Shown: piece after piece, positions 11,874-21,995 of the stretch
How the letters are laid out: each line of letters starts with the position of its first letter
Numbering within the stretch: position 1 is the first letter of the stretch
DNA from: Agelaius tricolor
Lineage: Eukaryota > Chordata > Aves > Passeriformes > Icteridae
DNA length: 64,000 bases
Direction of reading: 5' to 3'
Assembly: GCA_023055355.1 (NCBI GenBank)
Contig: JALJCS010000029.1
Location: 682,001 to 746,000, forward strand
The notes under the pieces: model-generated
Told to the model about the DNA's origin: nothing
The model's input: the letters and a program-made list of their open reading frames with translations, nothing else
Database searches by the model: none
Program-made: the position numbers and the translations under genes

Positions 11874-12013
11874 AGGATGAAATAGAGGTAGTAGGGAAAC
11901 ATCAGCAGAAAATAATCTCTCACTTAAAAAGTCTTGATTTGCAGATACCCGCAGAGAAAATTCAGAAACCTTCTCAGGAAGTGACGATTTTGAGAATTTG
12001 ATGGAAAGGAGGC

Positions 12014-12472
12014 ATGACATGTATTCCACCCGATACCCTAAACTCTTTAGATCAGATTCAAAGGCCTGAATTGAGGAAAGATCTCCAGCAAGCTCTAGGA
12101 CTATTAGTGTTCTGGAGAAAACACATCCCAGATTTCTCAATAATTGCTAGGCCGCTTTTTGACTTGCTGAGGAAAAGAATGAAATGGGATTGGACTCCTT
12201 CTCAGGAAGAAGCATTGCAATTACTGATTTTTGAGGCAACAGCTCACCAAGCACTAGGCCCTATCCATCCCACAGATCCCTTTCAGGTGGAATGGGGATT
12301 TGCCTCCTCAGGGCTATCAGTACACATTTGGCAGTGGGGTCCCGAGGGTCCAACGGGGCCTCTTGGTTTTTATTCCTGTGGTTTCAAAGATGCTGAGAAA
12401 AGATACACTACCTGGGAAAAGGGGTTGTTTGTAGTTAGCTTAGCTCTCCTAGAAGAGGAAAAAATTGCATGA
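12014..12472 (+). pseudogene. pol: RT thumb/connection remnant
   Basis: The same frame as 10913-11815 resumes. The sequence RPELRKDLQQALGLLVFWR, then IARPLFDLLRK and WTPSQEEALQLL, matches the RT thumb and connection layout, in which a R-P-L-F/Y-D-L-x-K motif precedes a W-x-x-x-x-x-A-F/L block. It ends with EKRYTTWEKGLFVVSLAL, the typical lead-in to RNase H. A frame change to the next segment lies between 12472 and 12598, near a C-run at 12537-12550. Confidence 0.82.
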
Positions 12473-12597
12473 CAAGAGCTTATTGTATTAAGAAGCCCTT
12501 TCAAAGTTATCAAAATCGTCACTAATGGGAGCCCCACCCCTCCCCCCCACCTGACGGGGTAGCCCAAAGGGCCTCAGTTAGGAAATGCTATGCTCAG

Positions 12598-14052
12598 ATG
12601 GAAGGCTATTGTAATACCGTCTCACTAACGGAAGATGCTGCTAAAAATCTAACAATCCAAGGCACTGAGAGCCTGGTTAGCAGCCAAGATAAATCTGCCT
12701 CTGTAATCAAAGCTGCCCTTCCTTTCTCCCCCGAACAAGCAGCAAGTTCTTGGTTCACAGATGCCTCTGCAAAACGGGAAGGGAAGGTATGGAGATCTAG
12801 AAGAGCTGTCTTGCACAATTCATTTGGTGAAAGAATCATTACCGAAGGGGAAGGCAGCGCTCAGGCTGGGGAACTCATAGCTGTTTGGAGTGTTTTCCGA
12901 TGTGAGGCACAGAACATTTCTCTTGTCTGCATTTATACCGACTCTTACGCAGTGTACAAAGGTTGTACTGAGTGGCTTCCTTTCTGGCAGCAAAATGATT
13001 GGGAAGTTCACAGAATTCCAGTGTGGCAAAAGGAAAAGGGGCAAGAAATTTTAGATGTTGCAAGCCAAGGAAATGTTGCTATTGGTTGGGTAGCTTCTCA
13101 GCAAACAGATGGAAATCCAGCAGGAGAGTGGAAGAATAGAGCTGATGAACTAGCAAGGCTCAGCCCCCTGAAAAAGGAACTCATTCCTGAGGACTGGGAT
13201 CAACTATTAGAATGGCTGCATGGAAAAAGACAGCACACAGGTGCGAAAGATTTGTACAAAGAAGCTCATGCTTGTGGTTGGCTGGTTACCAGGGAAATGT
13301 GTAAAACATGCGTATCGGCCTGCGAGCAATGTCACAGGTGACTGGAGAGACATCCTTGAGAAGATGACCCTCTGCATTTAAGAAAGGGTAAAGGCTTATG
13401 GGACGCGTGGCAGGTAGACTATATTGGCCCCTTTAAGAAGTCAGGAGGTAAACACTTTGTGCTAGTAGGAGTAGAAAGTGTATCTGGGTTGGTTCAAGCT
13501 GATGCTTTGAAAAGAGCTACAGGTGATAATGCGGTTAAAGCTTTGCAGGGGTGGTTTGGAACTTTCCCAAAGCCACAGGAAATTCAATCTGATCACAGGT
13601 CCCACTCCACTGCTAGAGGTGTACAGCATTGGGCAAAAGGTGAAGGAATTAAGCGGTCTTTCCACAGCCCTTTCCACTACCCTCAAGCTAAGGGGATCTT
13701 AGAAAGGACCAAGGGTTTTTTGAAAGGACTTCTGAAGCCCCGGGAGGGAAATTGGGACGTTCGGTTATGGGAAGCTGTTAAAAGAGTGAACAGTAGATGG
13801 GGGGTGAATGGATGTCCCAAAATCACTGCCTTTTGCCCAACAGCTCCAAGCATCGTTCCCTTACTACGGCAACCTGACGATTCAAAAAGTCCAGCACATT
13901 ACCCTGGACAACCTGTTCTGGTGGACCTCCCTACTGTAGGGGAAGTAGCACTAGTGCTGAAAACCCCTCTGAAGAAATATGCATGGGTAGCCTCTGATGC
14001 TCTAGGGAAAGAGCATTGGATAAATACACGCTGGATAATCCTATCATTTTAA
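12598..14052 (+). pseudogene. pol: RNase H and integrase remnant
   Basis: RNase H retains four acidic positions in context: WFTDAS, AGELIAV, IYTDSYAV and NRADELA. After a stop near 13339 the same frame gives integrase. The zinc-binding end shows CVSACEQC just before the stop, with two upstream His. The catalytic core keeps WQVDYIGP, EIQSDH and GILERT. I count 36 residues between the second Asp and the Glu, one more than the usual 35. The C-terminal part ends at 14052 with a TAA. Few disabling changes occur here compared with gag and RT. An internal stop and the upstream frameshift mean no full Pol can be made. Confidence 0.88.
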
Positions 14053-14135
14053 CTCTTTTCTGCCCTCAGTGGAAGGATTTCTGTTGTTTTTACTTTTACA
14101 GAAGAACCCTGAGGAACATGAAAATCATCTGAACC

Positions 14136-16441
14136 ATGATAACACTGGTGATGCTTTTCTGCATCCTACCACAATTCCATGGACAGGATCCTGCTGAGTG
14201 GTTGTGGTCTGAAGCTACCCTCCATCCCACTAATGTTCTAGGAGCATATCCCAAGGGTGGCCACCCAAACCTAGAGCCTCTAGTGCTGCATGACCCCCAG
14301 GTATATGGTCCAAGTGAGTGGGGATGGGATCAGAAGGACTGGACTAGAGCCCTAACTGGAACAATTGGTGAGTCGATTGTGGAAGCATGCAGAAAAATGG
14401 AAGGATCTCTCTATGAGAAATCCACCTCCATCACAGTTGCCGGAAATTTTGTGGAACCAGATGGGAAAAATGATCTGGATATCCCTTCAGCGAGACTGTG
14501 TCCTACAAACAAGTGGGAGTGTGCCAAACAAATTCCCCTTACTCTGTGTTGCTGCCAGGAGTATGTTGGTAATTACACTCTAGGTCGCAAAACGAACAAT
14601 GTTGCAAGTACAAAGGATTGTAAAAATGAACCAATTGATTGCTGGCATAATTTGACGTTAACTAAACCGACTTAAGTGACATGCCGCTGGCAAAATAACT
14701 TGACCAACCTGTTAGGTTGAAAAGGCTTAGTTCATAAATTTAAGATAGACGCTATAACAAAACCCACGCTGAGTACCGTAGTTACATCCCAGTGGAATAG
14801 ACGGGACTGAGAGCATGAAGCCCACACTGAGCACCATAGTTACACCCCAATGGGTAGAAGGGACTGAGAGCACAAAGCTGACATTGAGTACAGTAGTTAC
14901 ATCCTAGTGGGCAGAAGGGACTGAGAGTCCCCTTAGTCAATGTGGCCTTGGTCCCAAGCTTTTGTTCACTTGGCAGGAATGGGAAAAACAAAAAGCCTGG
15001 CAGCTTCAAGGGGGAGTGGGAGAAGGAATTAGCCGAAGGATTTGTGGAACTGCTTATAGCAAAGCAATCTCAATCAGTGTTTTGACAGATCAGACAAAGA
15101 AGCGTGAACAGGTTTGTACGCCCCCAAGCGTACAAGACTGTTGGCACAATTTTACATTAACACAAACTGCAGAAGTAGTTTGTCTTTGGTCCAAAACTAG
15201 TGAAGGCTTTTCTTTTAAGTTGATAATAAATGGTATGAACCAACCTTCTACTACCACCACTCCAGCCCAAGCACCGCTTATGCTTAGCCTGAGAAGTTTT
15301 GAAATTGGACCATATATAATCAGGAAAACTGGTCAACAACACATATTGTTCAATCTGGCACGGTCTCTTAAACAAGTCAAATTGCTGATGATGCAAAACA
15401 ATGTCTCAGAAATTCAGCCGGCCTGTTTGCCTTTTTTGCGGACTTCCTTTGAGGGTTGGACCACCTGGCTGCAAAAACAGAAAGTCCGTTTTTTCTTTAA
15501 AAACAGACACTAAGAGACATAACCGGTGTTTTGGGAACAGGTTTTGGAATTCTAAATAGTATTGATTCTGAAGTACACTAATGGATAAATTGGCTGCCAC
15601 AAAATGGTTAGAGATTTGACCAAATTAAAACAACCACTGCAATCATCCTTATTGGCTTTGGGAACACAGCAGGGCTTGCTATCAAACATATTACCAGCTT
15701 GGGAAAAGGTAAATGTAAGTGATCACAAATTGGTAGACTGATGCACTCGGTGCTACACCAAACAACCTTTCTTTGGCTCTTAGCTGTATCCAGGCACAAT
15801 TGTCGATGCAGTCAGTTGCTGCCTCAATGATAAGAGAAGGTGAAGGCAATTTTCCTACTGCAATTCAGAAAAGAATTTGGGACAGTGCCACTGATTTTGA
15901 AAGAGAATTCCAGTCCTGGTGGAACTTGGTGAATTTTACTTATCACCCCATTACAAACACAGCCACAGCTCTTGCGTTAACCGTACGCAATGCCTCAGTG
16001 CATTTGAGATTTCCTATTCTTGCATTAGAGCTAAATCATGATGGAGCTATTCCCAATCTTTCTGAACATAGACAATGGGCCCATCAAACTGGTAAAAAAT
16101 GGCAACATGTTAATTTGGAATCTTCTATTGTCCGAGAACTAGGCTTCATCTGTGAAAGTAATGCAATTACAGCTCAGGTTGTTTGTTTGGACACAGAACA
16201 AAATATCTGTCATTTTGAAATTCGTCCTAACGAGACTTTCGAAACAGTCCTTAAATATATAGGCAATGGGTGTGGGTGCTTTAGAACTGCTTGTGATACG
16301 GTATTTGTAGAAAATGCAGTAGTGGATAGTAAAAATCATTCAAATTGTTGCGCTTGTAACTTTACAAAATTGAGGGATGTGATTTTTCTTCAGAAGCTCC
16401 AGTTACCTCCCATTACCTTTTTCAATCCAATTAAAGAGTGA
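14136..16441 (+). pseudogene. env: env-like surface and fusion region
   Basis: The first frame (14136-14675) starts with a hydrophobic signal-like peptide (MITLVMLFCILPQF) and contains Cys and N-x-T/S sites (CWHNLTLT). It ends in a stop. Frame shifts occur before 14962 and again before 15773. A similar DCWHNFTLT motif recurs at about 15137. A glycine-rich segment GVLGTGFGIL near 15519 resembles a fusion peptide. The 15773-16441 frame has LVNFTYHPI, paired Cys (GCGCFRTAC) and HSNCCACNFT. Env is cut by a solo LTR at 16457 and resumes at about 17130. Env identity is inferred from position, signal peptide, glycosylation sites, Cys spacing and the later membrane segment. Confidence 0.8.
14760..14932 (+). 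repeat. Minisatellite inside env, about 57-bp unit
   Basis: Three diverged units start at about 14771, 14829 and 14886. They share GAG(T/C)AC, TAGTTACA, AGTGG/AATGG and GGACTGAGAG. The unit length (57-58 bases) is not reliably a multiple of three, and the array lies in the gap between two env frames. It is therefore likely a post-insertion expansion. Confidence 0.75.
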
Positions 16442-16456
16442 TTCACAAACTATTAC

Positions 16457-17129
16457 TGTCCTAGGGTGACGTTATGATGCTCGTATCCCCATCCGTGTGT
16501 TCTGTTGATGCTGGATATCATGTTCTGTGCCTTCAAGACTGGCTGTGAAGAGCGAATGTTTTGTTTTGGTTTTGCTATCAGCCGCTCCCCCACAGCTGGC
16601 ACGACACAGAGACAGGGCAGTACATGGGTGCTGCTTTTGCTTTTTGCTTTGCTTTTCGCTTTGCTCTTGCTTCGGCTTTGCTCCTGCTTTGCTCTTGCTT
16701 TTTTGCTCCTGCTCATTAGTTAGTTTAGCTAAGCAGTCCAAATTTTCCCTGGACTGTTTCTCCTTTCCCTTCTTTGGACCTACTCGGACCTGCTCCGGAC
16801 TGGGACCTGGGAAACACCGAGAGTTTGCACCTTGCGGCCAAGGTGCAGCAGCTACCCCAGCACAGGACAGACTGATAAGAGAGCGAGCACTCCCAAGAGA
16901 GACTTTCTGAAGTTGTCTACTTTTTCAGAGCGGTGAAAGAGTGGTGCCATCTGGTATTGTTCCTTTTGTGTGCTGCGGGGTGCTTTGCCTGTTACAGAAA
17001 CAGGTTCTTTCCACTTGTTTCCAAGGAATCCTTCCCGACCCGGTTGGGGGGAGGGGCCGTGTGGGTTTGTTTTCTGGAGGGTCCACCTTTTGGAGGTTTT
17101 TTCTCCCAAATTTGCCCTAAACCAGGACA
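16457..17129 (+). mobile_element. TGTCCTAGG-family solo LTR inserted in env
   Basis: It begins TGTCCTAGGGTGACGTTATG and ends TTTGCCCTAAACCAGGACA, the reverse complement layout of 44859-45458. Flanks are ATTAC (16452-16456) and TTTAC (17130-17134), a 5-base target duplication with one mismatch. Env sequence resumes directly after it. It contains a GCTTTTGCT-type pyrimidine minisatellite at about 16629-16712. Confidence 0.88.
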
Positions 17130-17560
17130 TTTACCTACTCCCATTGGGATGAACATTACTTTGGTAAAGCAATCTTTGCTTCATCAGGACTTCATTGAAA
17201 TATTGGAGAAGATCAAGAAGAATAGACAGAAAGCACTGGTAACTGTTCATCACAATGTGAAAGAAATACACCATGTCATAGAGAGAGTAAGAAAAGATGC
17301 TGAACACAGGTGGTAGGATACTCTTTTTGGGTGGTCACCTACTGCCACAAGAGTCCTGAACAGTATGTGTCATCCCATCATTGCCCTTTTGCGTTTCGTT
17401 TTGATTGGGGTTTTTTAATCAGCAATCTTATTCATTATGAATTGGAGAATGATGAAAGAGTTAACAAAATTGATGTCTGTCATTAATGCACACAACTTGG
17501 CTGATGTCCTTTTCACTGTGGCCATCTCCAAGACTATTGACACAAGGCGACTATAAATGA
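17130..17560 (+). pseudogene. env: env-like transmembrane C-terminal part
   Basis: After the solo LTR, the frame continues with LPTPIGMNIT, a charged helical stretch (HHNVKEIHHVIERVRKD), a stop near 17315 (HRW then stop), and a hydrophobic span MCHPIIALLRFVLIG. That span is followed by another stop and then LFIMNWRMMKELT. This fits the membrane-proximal helix, membrane anchor and short cytoplasmic tail of a retroviral Env. The stops make it non-functional. Confidence 0.75.
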
Positions 17561-17952
17561 GAGGATGTGTTTTGAAATCGTCTTCAATTTTCTTTGAAGA
17601 TTATAAGAAAATTACTTTTGATTTTTGGTGAATTGTTTTGAAAAAAAATATTTTAAATGAACTGTTGTTGATTTGTTTATTGCTTTATTGCCTTTGATTA
17701 TTTGTGATTAGTTTCAGATATTTGAAAAAAATGTTTCAAAATAATATGGTCTAAATTACTGTTAATATATTTGTTTCTTGTTTCCTTACCCCCGCCTTTT
17801 TTTATCTTTTCTTGTCCTTCCCTTCTCTCTCTCTGTCTGACGTATTGTCTCTGCTTTCCAGGATATGCTACCAATGCGCGACAAGTACACAACAATAGTA
17901 CAGAACACTGCTGATGAAGACCCTTTGAAGCCTGTCGTGAGTCACCAGGTGC
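17561..17952 (+). other. Untranslated region before the 3' LTR
   Basis: AT-rich sequence gives way at 17785-17865 to a pyrimidine-rich tract followed by CTGCTTTCCAG at about 17854-17864, which resembles a splice acceptor. The usual purine tract adjoining a 3' LTR is not seen; the last bases are GTCACCAGGTGC. It could be degenerate, or the LTR border may be misplaced. Confidence 0.4.
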
Positions 17953-18939
17953 TGTGAAAGACGGTCTGAGGTTCCCCCCATTTGCCTCACGACCGTCCAC
18001 AGGACCGATATCAGGACCCTGAGGACCCCGATGGGACCTCTGGCCTGCCAGTAATGGATGAACACCAAAAATCCTGAGGCCCCTGAGCAGAGTTCTGGCC
18101 TGCCAAGTGATTGTTCACAGCTGTGTCTTCAGTGACTGCTTCTAGCAGGGCCTGCCAAGGGGCGACCCAGCCTATATGCTTGCACCTGCTTCACGACAAT
18201 AGACCAGGAATTTTCCCACCTCTTGGCCAGATGAACTTGCTGGGGCAACTTGGTAGGCCCCCCCATGGAAAATCCTTCCTCTGCTCCACTACCACCGTGA
18301 GGCACCGAGGTTGAAGCCCCCCTACCAAGGACTGAGACTGAGACACCTGTAATTCTGATGCAGGGGTGCTGGCCTGACTGAAGCAGGATGCCTGCTGAGT
18401 GTTGCCTACAGATGTGCCTACAGGACCTAGACTGGTTTCCCCCAGAAAGCAGTCCTGAAACAGTGGGTCCCACTCACTGCTGATACTGACTTATCCTGCT
18501 GAGAACATGGACTGTCTGGACCCGTCTTCAATACCTTTTTCCCCCTCAGCAATTTCAATAGACTTCTTCTTCTTGATTGGATCTGTTCCCCCTCAGCCAT
18601 TTCAAGATTCTGTTTCCCCCCTCAGCAATGGACTATAATAGAACCTTGAGTTCACCAGGACTTTGAGATCTTCCCAACGTGACTAGGCAAACTCTATCGG
18701 CCGGACTAAGAGGACTTAGTCTCTCCATGTTTGGTAGCTATACTCCTCTCTCTTTCTCCCCCTCTTTTTTATTCTTTTCCTCTCCCTGATTCCTTTCAGG
18801 CATTTGCTGTGGTCATTCTATAAAGGTGCATTTCTTTGGATTGATACTGCAATCCCCTTTCCAGGTTGTCTGTTGCACTCCCAGATCAGTTAACCAACCC
18901 ACCAGTTAACCAACCCCTTGGTATGAGCGGATCGTGACA
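17953..18939 (+). mobile_element. Provirus 3' LTR
   Basis: A 987-bp LTR starts TGTGAAAGACGGTCTGAGG and ends GGATCGTGACA, followed by the target repeat ATACC. It is uninterrupted and shows the empty site for the nested LTR at 7030. Its first 98 bases differ from the 5' LTR at 17 positions; the next 600 differ at about two. Confidence 0.92.
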
Positions 18940-19051
18940 ATACCTTCTTTCAAGCTGCACTTGGTTCTAGTCCATAGAAGCACACTGGTAGGTAAAAGTA
19001 GACTCTAAAAGATAACATTCAAAATGTATGTCCCTTGTCTTCCCATTAAAG

Positions 19052-19252
19052 CAAGTGAAGAAAGCAGGCAGGAGATCTTCAGATAACATGCTATGCAAAT
19101 TGAAAAGATTCTGTCCTTATTTGAAGCAACTGAGGAACTCACACAATGAAATACAGTTCAGACAGATGGAAGGGTCACAGATGATGTCAAATCTGTACTT
19201 CCAATGTTTGAATGAAGCAAGATTTCTTGAAGTACAATCCTATAAAATGAAG
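19052..19252 (+). CDS. Exon-like block of an unidentified gene (copy A)
   Basis: A 201-bp block lies between a plausible acceptor (CTTCCCATTAAAG) and a donor (ATGAAG/GTGAGT). It is exactly 67 codons and open in phase 0, giving a basic peptide (KLKRFCPYLKQLRNS, YFQCLNEARFLEV). Copy B keeps it open at 62898-63098. A second frame reads more like ordinary protein (IEKILSLFEATEEL, TDGRVTDDVKSVLPMFE) but has several stops. This may therefore be a decayed exon whose real frame is broken. The orientation is opposite to the 5310-5440 block. No gene was recognised. Confidence 0.3.
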
Positions 19253-20640
19253 GTGAGTTTGCAGAAGCAATTGAACTGGGTCTGTTTTATAAACACAATG
19301 TTTTCTAAGTAACTGAGGATTCAGGAAGGCAACCTTGGAATTTAAAGGATTTAGAAACATACAAATACCAAGACTGGCAGTTCATTAGCTTTAACAGTCT
19401 CTTCAAATAAGATCTATTTTTAACTTCTTCTTGTAGTAGGTCTGAAGACATTAGGAACGATGCAATAAAACAAAACAAACAACAAACCAAAACAAAACCA
19501 AAACAGCTTTCTCAAAAAGCTTGGAGAAACCAGAGAAATTATGATTTTTAGGGGTTAAGTAGTCCTTTAAAAGTTGTCTCTGGGAAAAGAGATAAAAAAC
19601 CACTAATTGACTGGGGAGTATATTCCAAACCTGTACTGAAGCATGTAAGGGACAAGAGCCGGTAATAAAACTACTATGCTGGGTTCATCTGTTAAAAGCA
19701 TTCCAGAATGGTTGAAATTATCAATCACATAAGGTGGGATTAAAAAAAAAAAAAAGAAAAAAAGAAAAAAGAAGAAAACCTAGAGAAAAAAATATTTTGA
19801 AGATGTTTTCCCATTCCCAGATGGCATAACAACTTTATTTCATTTTGTTCCTAAGACTGATTAATAGCTTATGAAGTGTTTTACAATTGAGAGTGAGAGT
19901 GTTCACACTAACCGTACAATTTGGATGGATCTCTTTTACTTTGCACAGCAGCAGATACGGTTTAGCACTCCACAGCTCAGTCCCCAAAAGTGAATGGGTG
20001 TGGCAGATTTAACCTAACTGGCCAGTCCACCAGAATGCTTAATTATCTTGGAAAATGCTTTGCTCTATCTCATTATCTGGACATGTCTCTCTAGCTCCGC
20101 TTTGAGCTCCTTGATCTTTCATCGACAGGATGAGATCCAATTTAGCTTAGCAAGGACATAGCCTTTCAAAACCACATCTTTTATCTTCTGCATTCATCCA
20201 AGTACATTTCTACTGCAGGGAACCCTGTGGAAGATCCTAGTTGTTTTGTTTCTCAGATAGTTGTTGCATAAAAGAGCTCTTCTTTTAATTTTTTCCCTGC
20301 TAAAGGATAGGCTCTGTACTTAACTGATTGTGATGCTAACTCATTATCATCTATTCTTCAGTCGTACAGAGTAGGCAGCAAAGTTTTCTTCTGAAGACAT
20401 TCATTTAATGAGAAATGCTGAAGGTCTGACTTTACTTGCAAAGGTCACTGATTGACCAGTTGCAAAATTGTTAAGTCTAGTAAGAGCAGGAAAAGTGTGC
20501 TGTTGCTGTGCCTGTAAATGTCGTGTCAGCTGCTGTTGGGATAAAAAGCATGAGCATAAGAAAACATGGATAGAGAAGAAATTTGTTGTGATTTCTGCAC
20601 AAGAGGAAGTATGAAGCACTTATTTCAGTGGCTAAGACAG
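19253..20640. other. Unassigned sequence
   Basis: I see no gene or classified repeat. It holds an A-rich run at 19742-19795 and a CAAAAC-type run at 19467-19505, both also in copy B with small length changes. The duplication can be followed to 20149, where copy B leaves the window. Confidence 0.45.
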
Positions 20641-20649
20641 TATCATCAT

Positions 20650-20814
20650 TGGGCCAGTTCTCTTCAACATCTTTTGAACAACCTGGACACAGCACTTGAA
20701 GGAATATTAAGAAAGTTTGCCAAAGACACTAAATTGGGAGGAGCTGTGAGCTAACTCCCTTGAGGGCACAGAGACCTTGCCGAGAGATCTTGCCAAATAG
20801 GAGAGATGGGCAAT
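20650..20814 (+). mobile_element. CR1 LINE fragment, left part
   Basis: The motif TTTGCCAAAGACACTAAATT followed by GGGAGGAGCTGTG is the CR1 reverse-transcriptase 3' region (peptide FAKDTKLGGAV). It stops at a target duplication, GGCAAT, and continues after a solo LTR at 21402. Confidence 0.85.
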
Positions 20815-21401
20815 TCTTGCTGGCTGGGAGTCTATGCACAAATCACAAAAGGGGCGGGACTGCTGGGGATGGCGTCTCAAGCTGGTTTTTTTCCAGCATC
20901 AGTCTCATTACATGGTGATGACAATGGGAAGCTGCCAGCAGCTCACATCCCCAGCAGCAGACAAAGAACTTAATGTTACAACTGACTTGAAAAGTTTTTT
21001 GACCAATCACACAAAGCAAATAAATAGCAAATAAATAGCATATTGACAGTACTTCTATCCAATCACTATAAAGACATGTACCTGGGCTTAGAACAATGCT
21101 CGCTTCTTTCGAATAAAAGACCTGCTTGTAAGCCTTAAGATACAATGCACAGAGCTCCATTATTAAGCTTAGAACTACCTAACATCACGCTAGATATACT
21201 TTGCTGTAGCTTAGGGAGTTATTCTAGACAAGCATTAATACACAGACCATTGTTCCATTTGTCCTTACTTTTCTACTTCTCATCTAATTTTTCTGCTGAC
21301 AAACCTTATGACTACTGCTTAGCTCCAATGACAGTTCTGCTGTCTCTGAGGCCTTCCTTTTGCAGCTTTCCCAAACCCCTCTGTTTTTGAGGATTCCCAC
21401 A
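20815..21401 (+). mobile_element. Solo LTR inserted in the CR1
   Basis: A 587-bp insert is bounded by GGCAAT on both sides (20809-20814 and 21402-21407), with CR1 sequence continuing across it. TATAAAG at 21067 and AATAAA at 21112 suit an LTR with a short R region on the plus strand. It ends CCCACA. The left edge reads TCTTGCTGG, so the TG start is three bases in or mutated. A 6-base duplication suggests a class II-type element. No internal retroviral genes are present. Confidence 0.75.
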
Positions 21402-21995
21402 GGCAATCACCAACCAGATGGAGTGGAACAAGGGCAAGTGCTGGATTCAGCACCTGCAACAGGGCAATCCTGGTGGGTGTATAGACTGGGGAGGGAGCAA
21501 GAGGCTGGGAGAAGCACTGCAGAAAGGGACCCAGGCTCCTGGCCAATATGGCAAGCTGAATGTGCATCAGCAGTGCCCTGGCAGCCAGGAGGGCCAAGCC
21601 TGTCCTGGGCTGCATCAGGCACAGCATCACCAGCTGGGCAAGGGAGGGGATTGTCTTGCTCTGCTCTGCTCTGCTCTGCTCTGCTCTGCTCTTCTCTTCT
21701 CTGCTCCGCTCTGGGGCGGAATCACCTTGGTATTAGAAAGTCCTCAAATGAGGTCTACAAAGACAGGACTCAAAGAAATGGCATGCAGCTGAGTCAGGGG
21801 AGGTTTAGGTCGGGTATCAGGAAAAAGTTTTTAACCCGAGAATGGCTGGGCACTGGAAGAGTCTCTCCAGGGAGTGGTCACACCATCACAACTGTCTGAG
21901 TCTGGGAGTTCAAGGATGGCCCCAGGCAGGGCCAGGAGTTGGACTGATGATGATCCTGATGGGGTCCTTCCAATTCAACAGATTCAACGACTCAA
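21402..21995 (+). mobile_element. CR1 LINE fragment, right part to the 3' end
   Basis: Continues the CR1: GCTGGATTCAGCACCTG, CCCTGGCAGCCAGGAGGGCC, GGGCTGCATCAGGCACAGCA, CAGGGGAGGTTTAGGT and the 3' end GGGCCAGGAGTTGGACTGAT. An internal deletion near 21740 removes part of the consensus, and a CTCTG microsatellite has expanded inside it. Confidence 0.9.
21655..21712 (+). repeat. (CTCTG)n microsatellite in CR1
   Basis: About ten units of GCTCT/TGCTC-type pentamer sit at the point where CR1 normally reads CCCGCTCTGCTCTG, so the array grew from a LINE-encoded seed. Confidence 0.85.

Larger units (their letters stand above)
6213..18939 (+). mobile_element. Degraded provirus with two LTRs and gag-pro-pol-env
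   Basis: Related LTRs at 6213-8493 and 17953-18939 enclose gag-like, protease/RT, RNase H/integrase and env-like sequence in normal retroviral order. Flanking bases are ATACG (6208-6212) and ATACC (18940-18944), a 5-base target duplication with one mismatch. RT motifs such as RLPQGYKHS resemble class I (gamma/epsilon-like) elements, but I cannot fix the class. Every gene has stops or frameshifts, and later LTRs have landed in the 5' LTR and in env. It is defective. No clear polypurine tract is visible just before the 3' LTR. Confidence 0.93.
1..20149. repeat. Large direct duplication, copy A
   Basis: Positions 1 to 20149 match 55566 to 64000 in the same orientation, apart from the provirus interior that copy B lacks. 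By eye the first 2.3 kb differ at about 17 sites. Larger differences include a 13-base gap near 2957 in copy A, flanked in copy B by GCTTT repeats, and a changed hairpin near 4498. Neither outer end is seen: position 1 is already inside the match and the window ends inside copy B. The copies start 55565 bases apart. It may be a true tandem duplication or two haplotypes placed in series by the assembler. Confidence 0.93.

Noticed and set aside
16505..16910. Leucine/phenylalanine-rich frames
   Set aside because: Product of the GCTTTTG-type minisatellite in the TGTCCTAGG-family LTR.
21319..21899. 179-codon frame at 21360-21899 and neighbours
   Set aside because: They lie inside CR1 3' sequence and its CTCTG microsatellite, outside any LINE protein frame.
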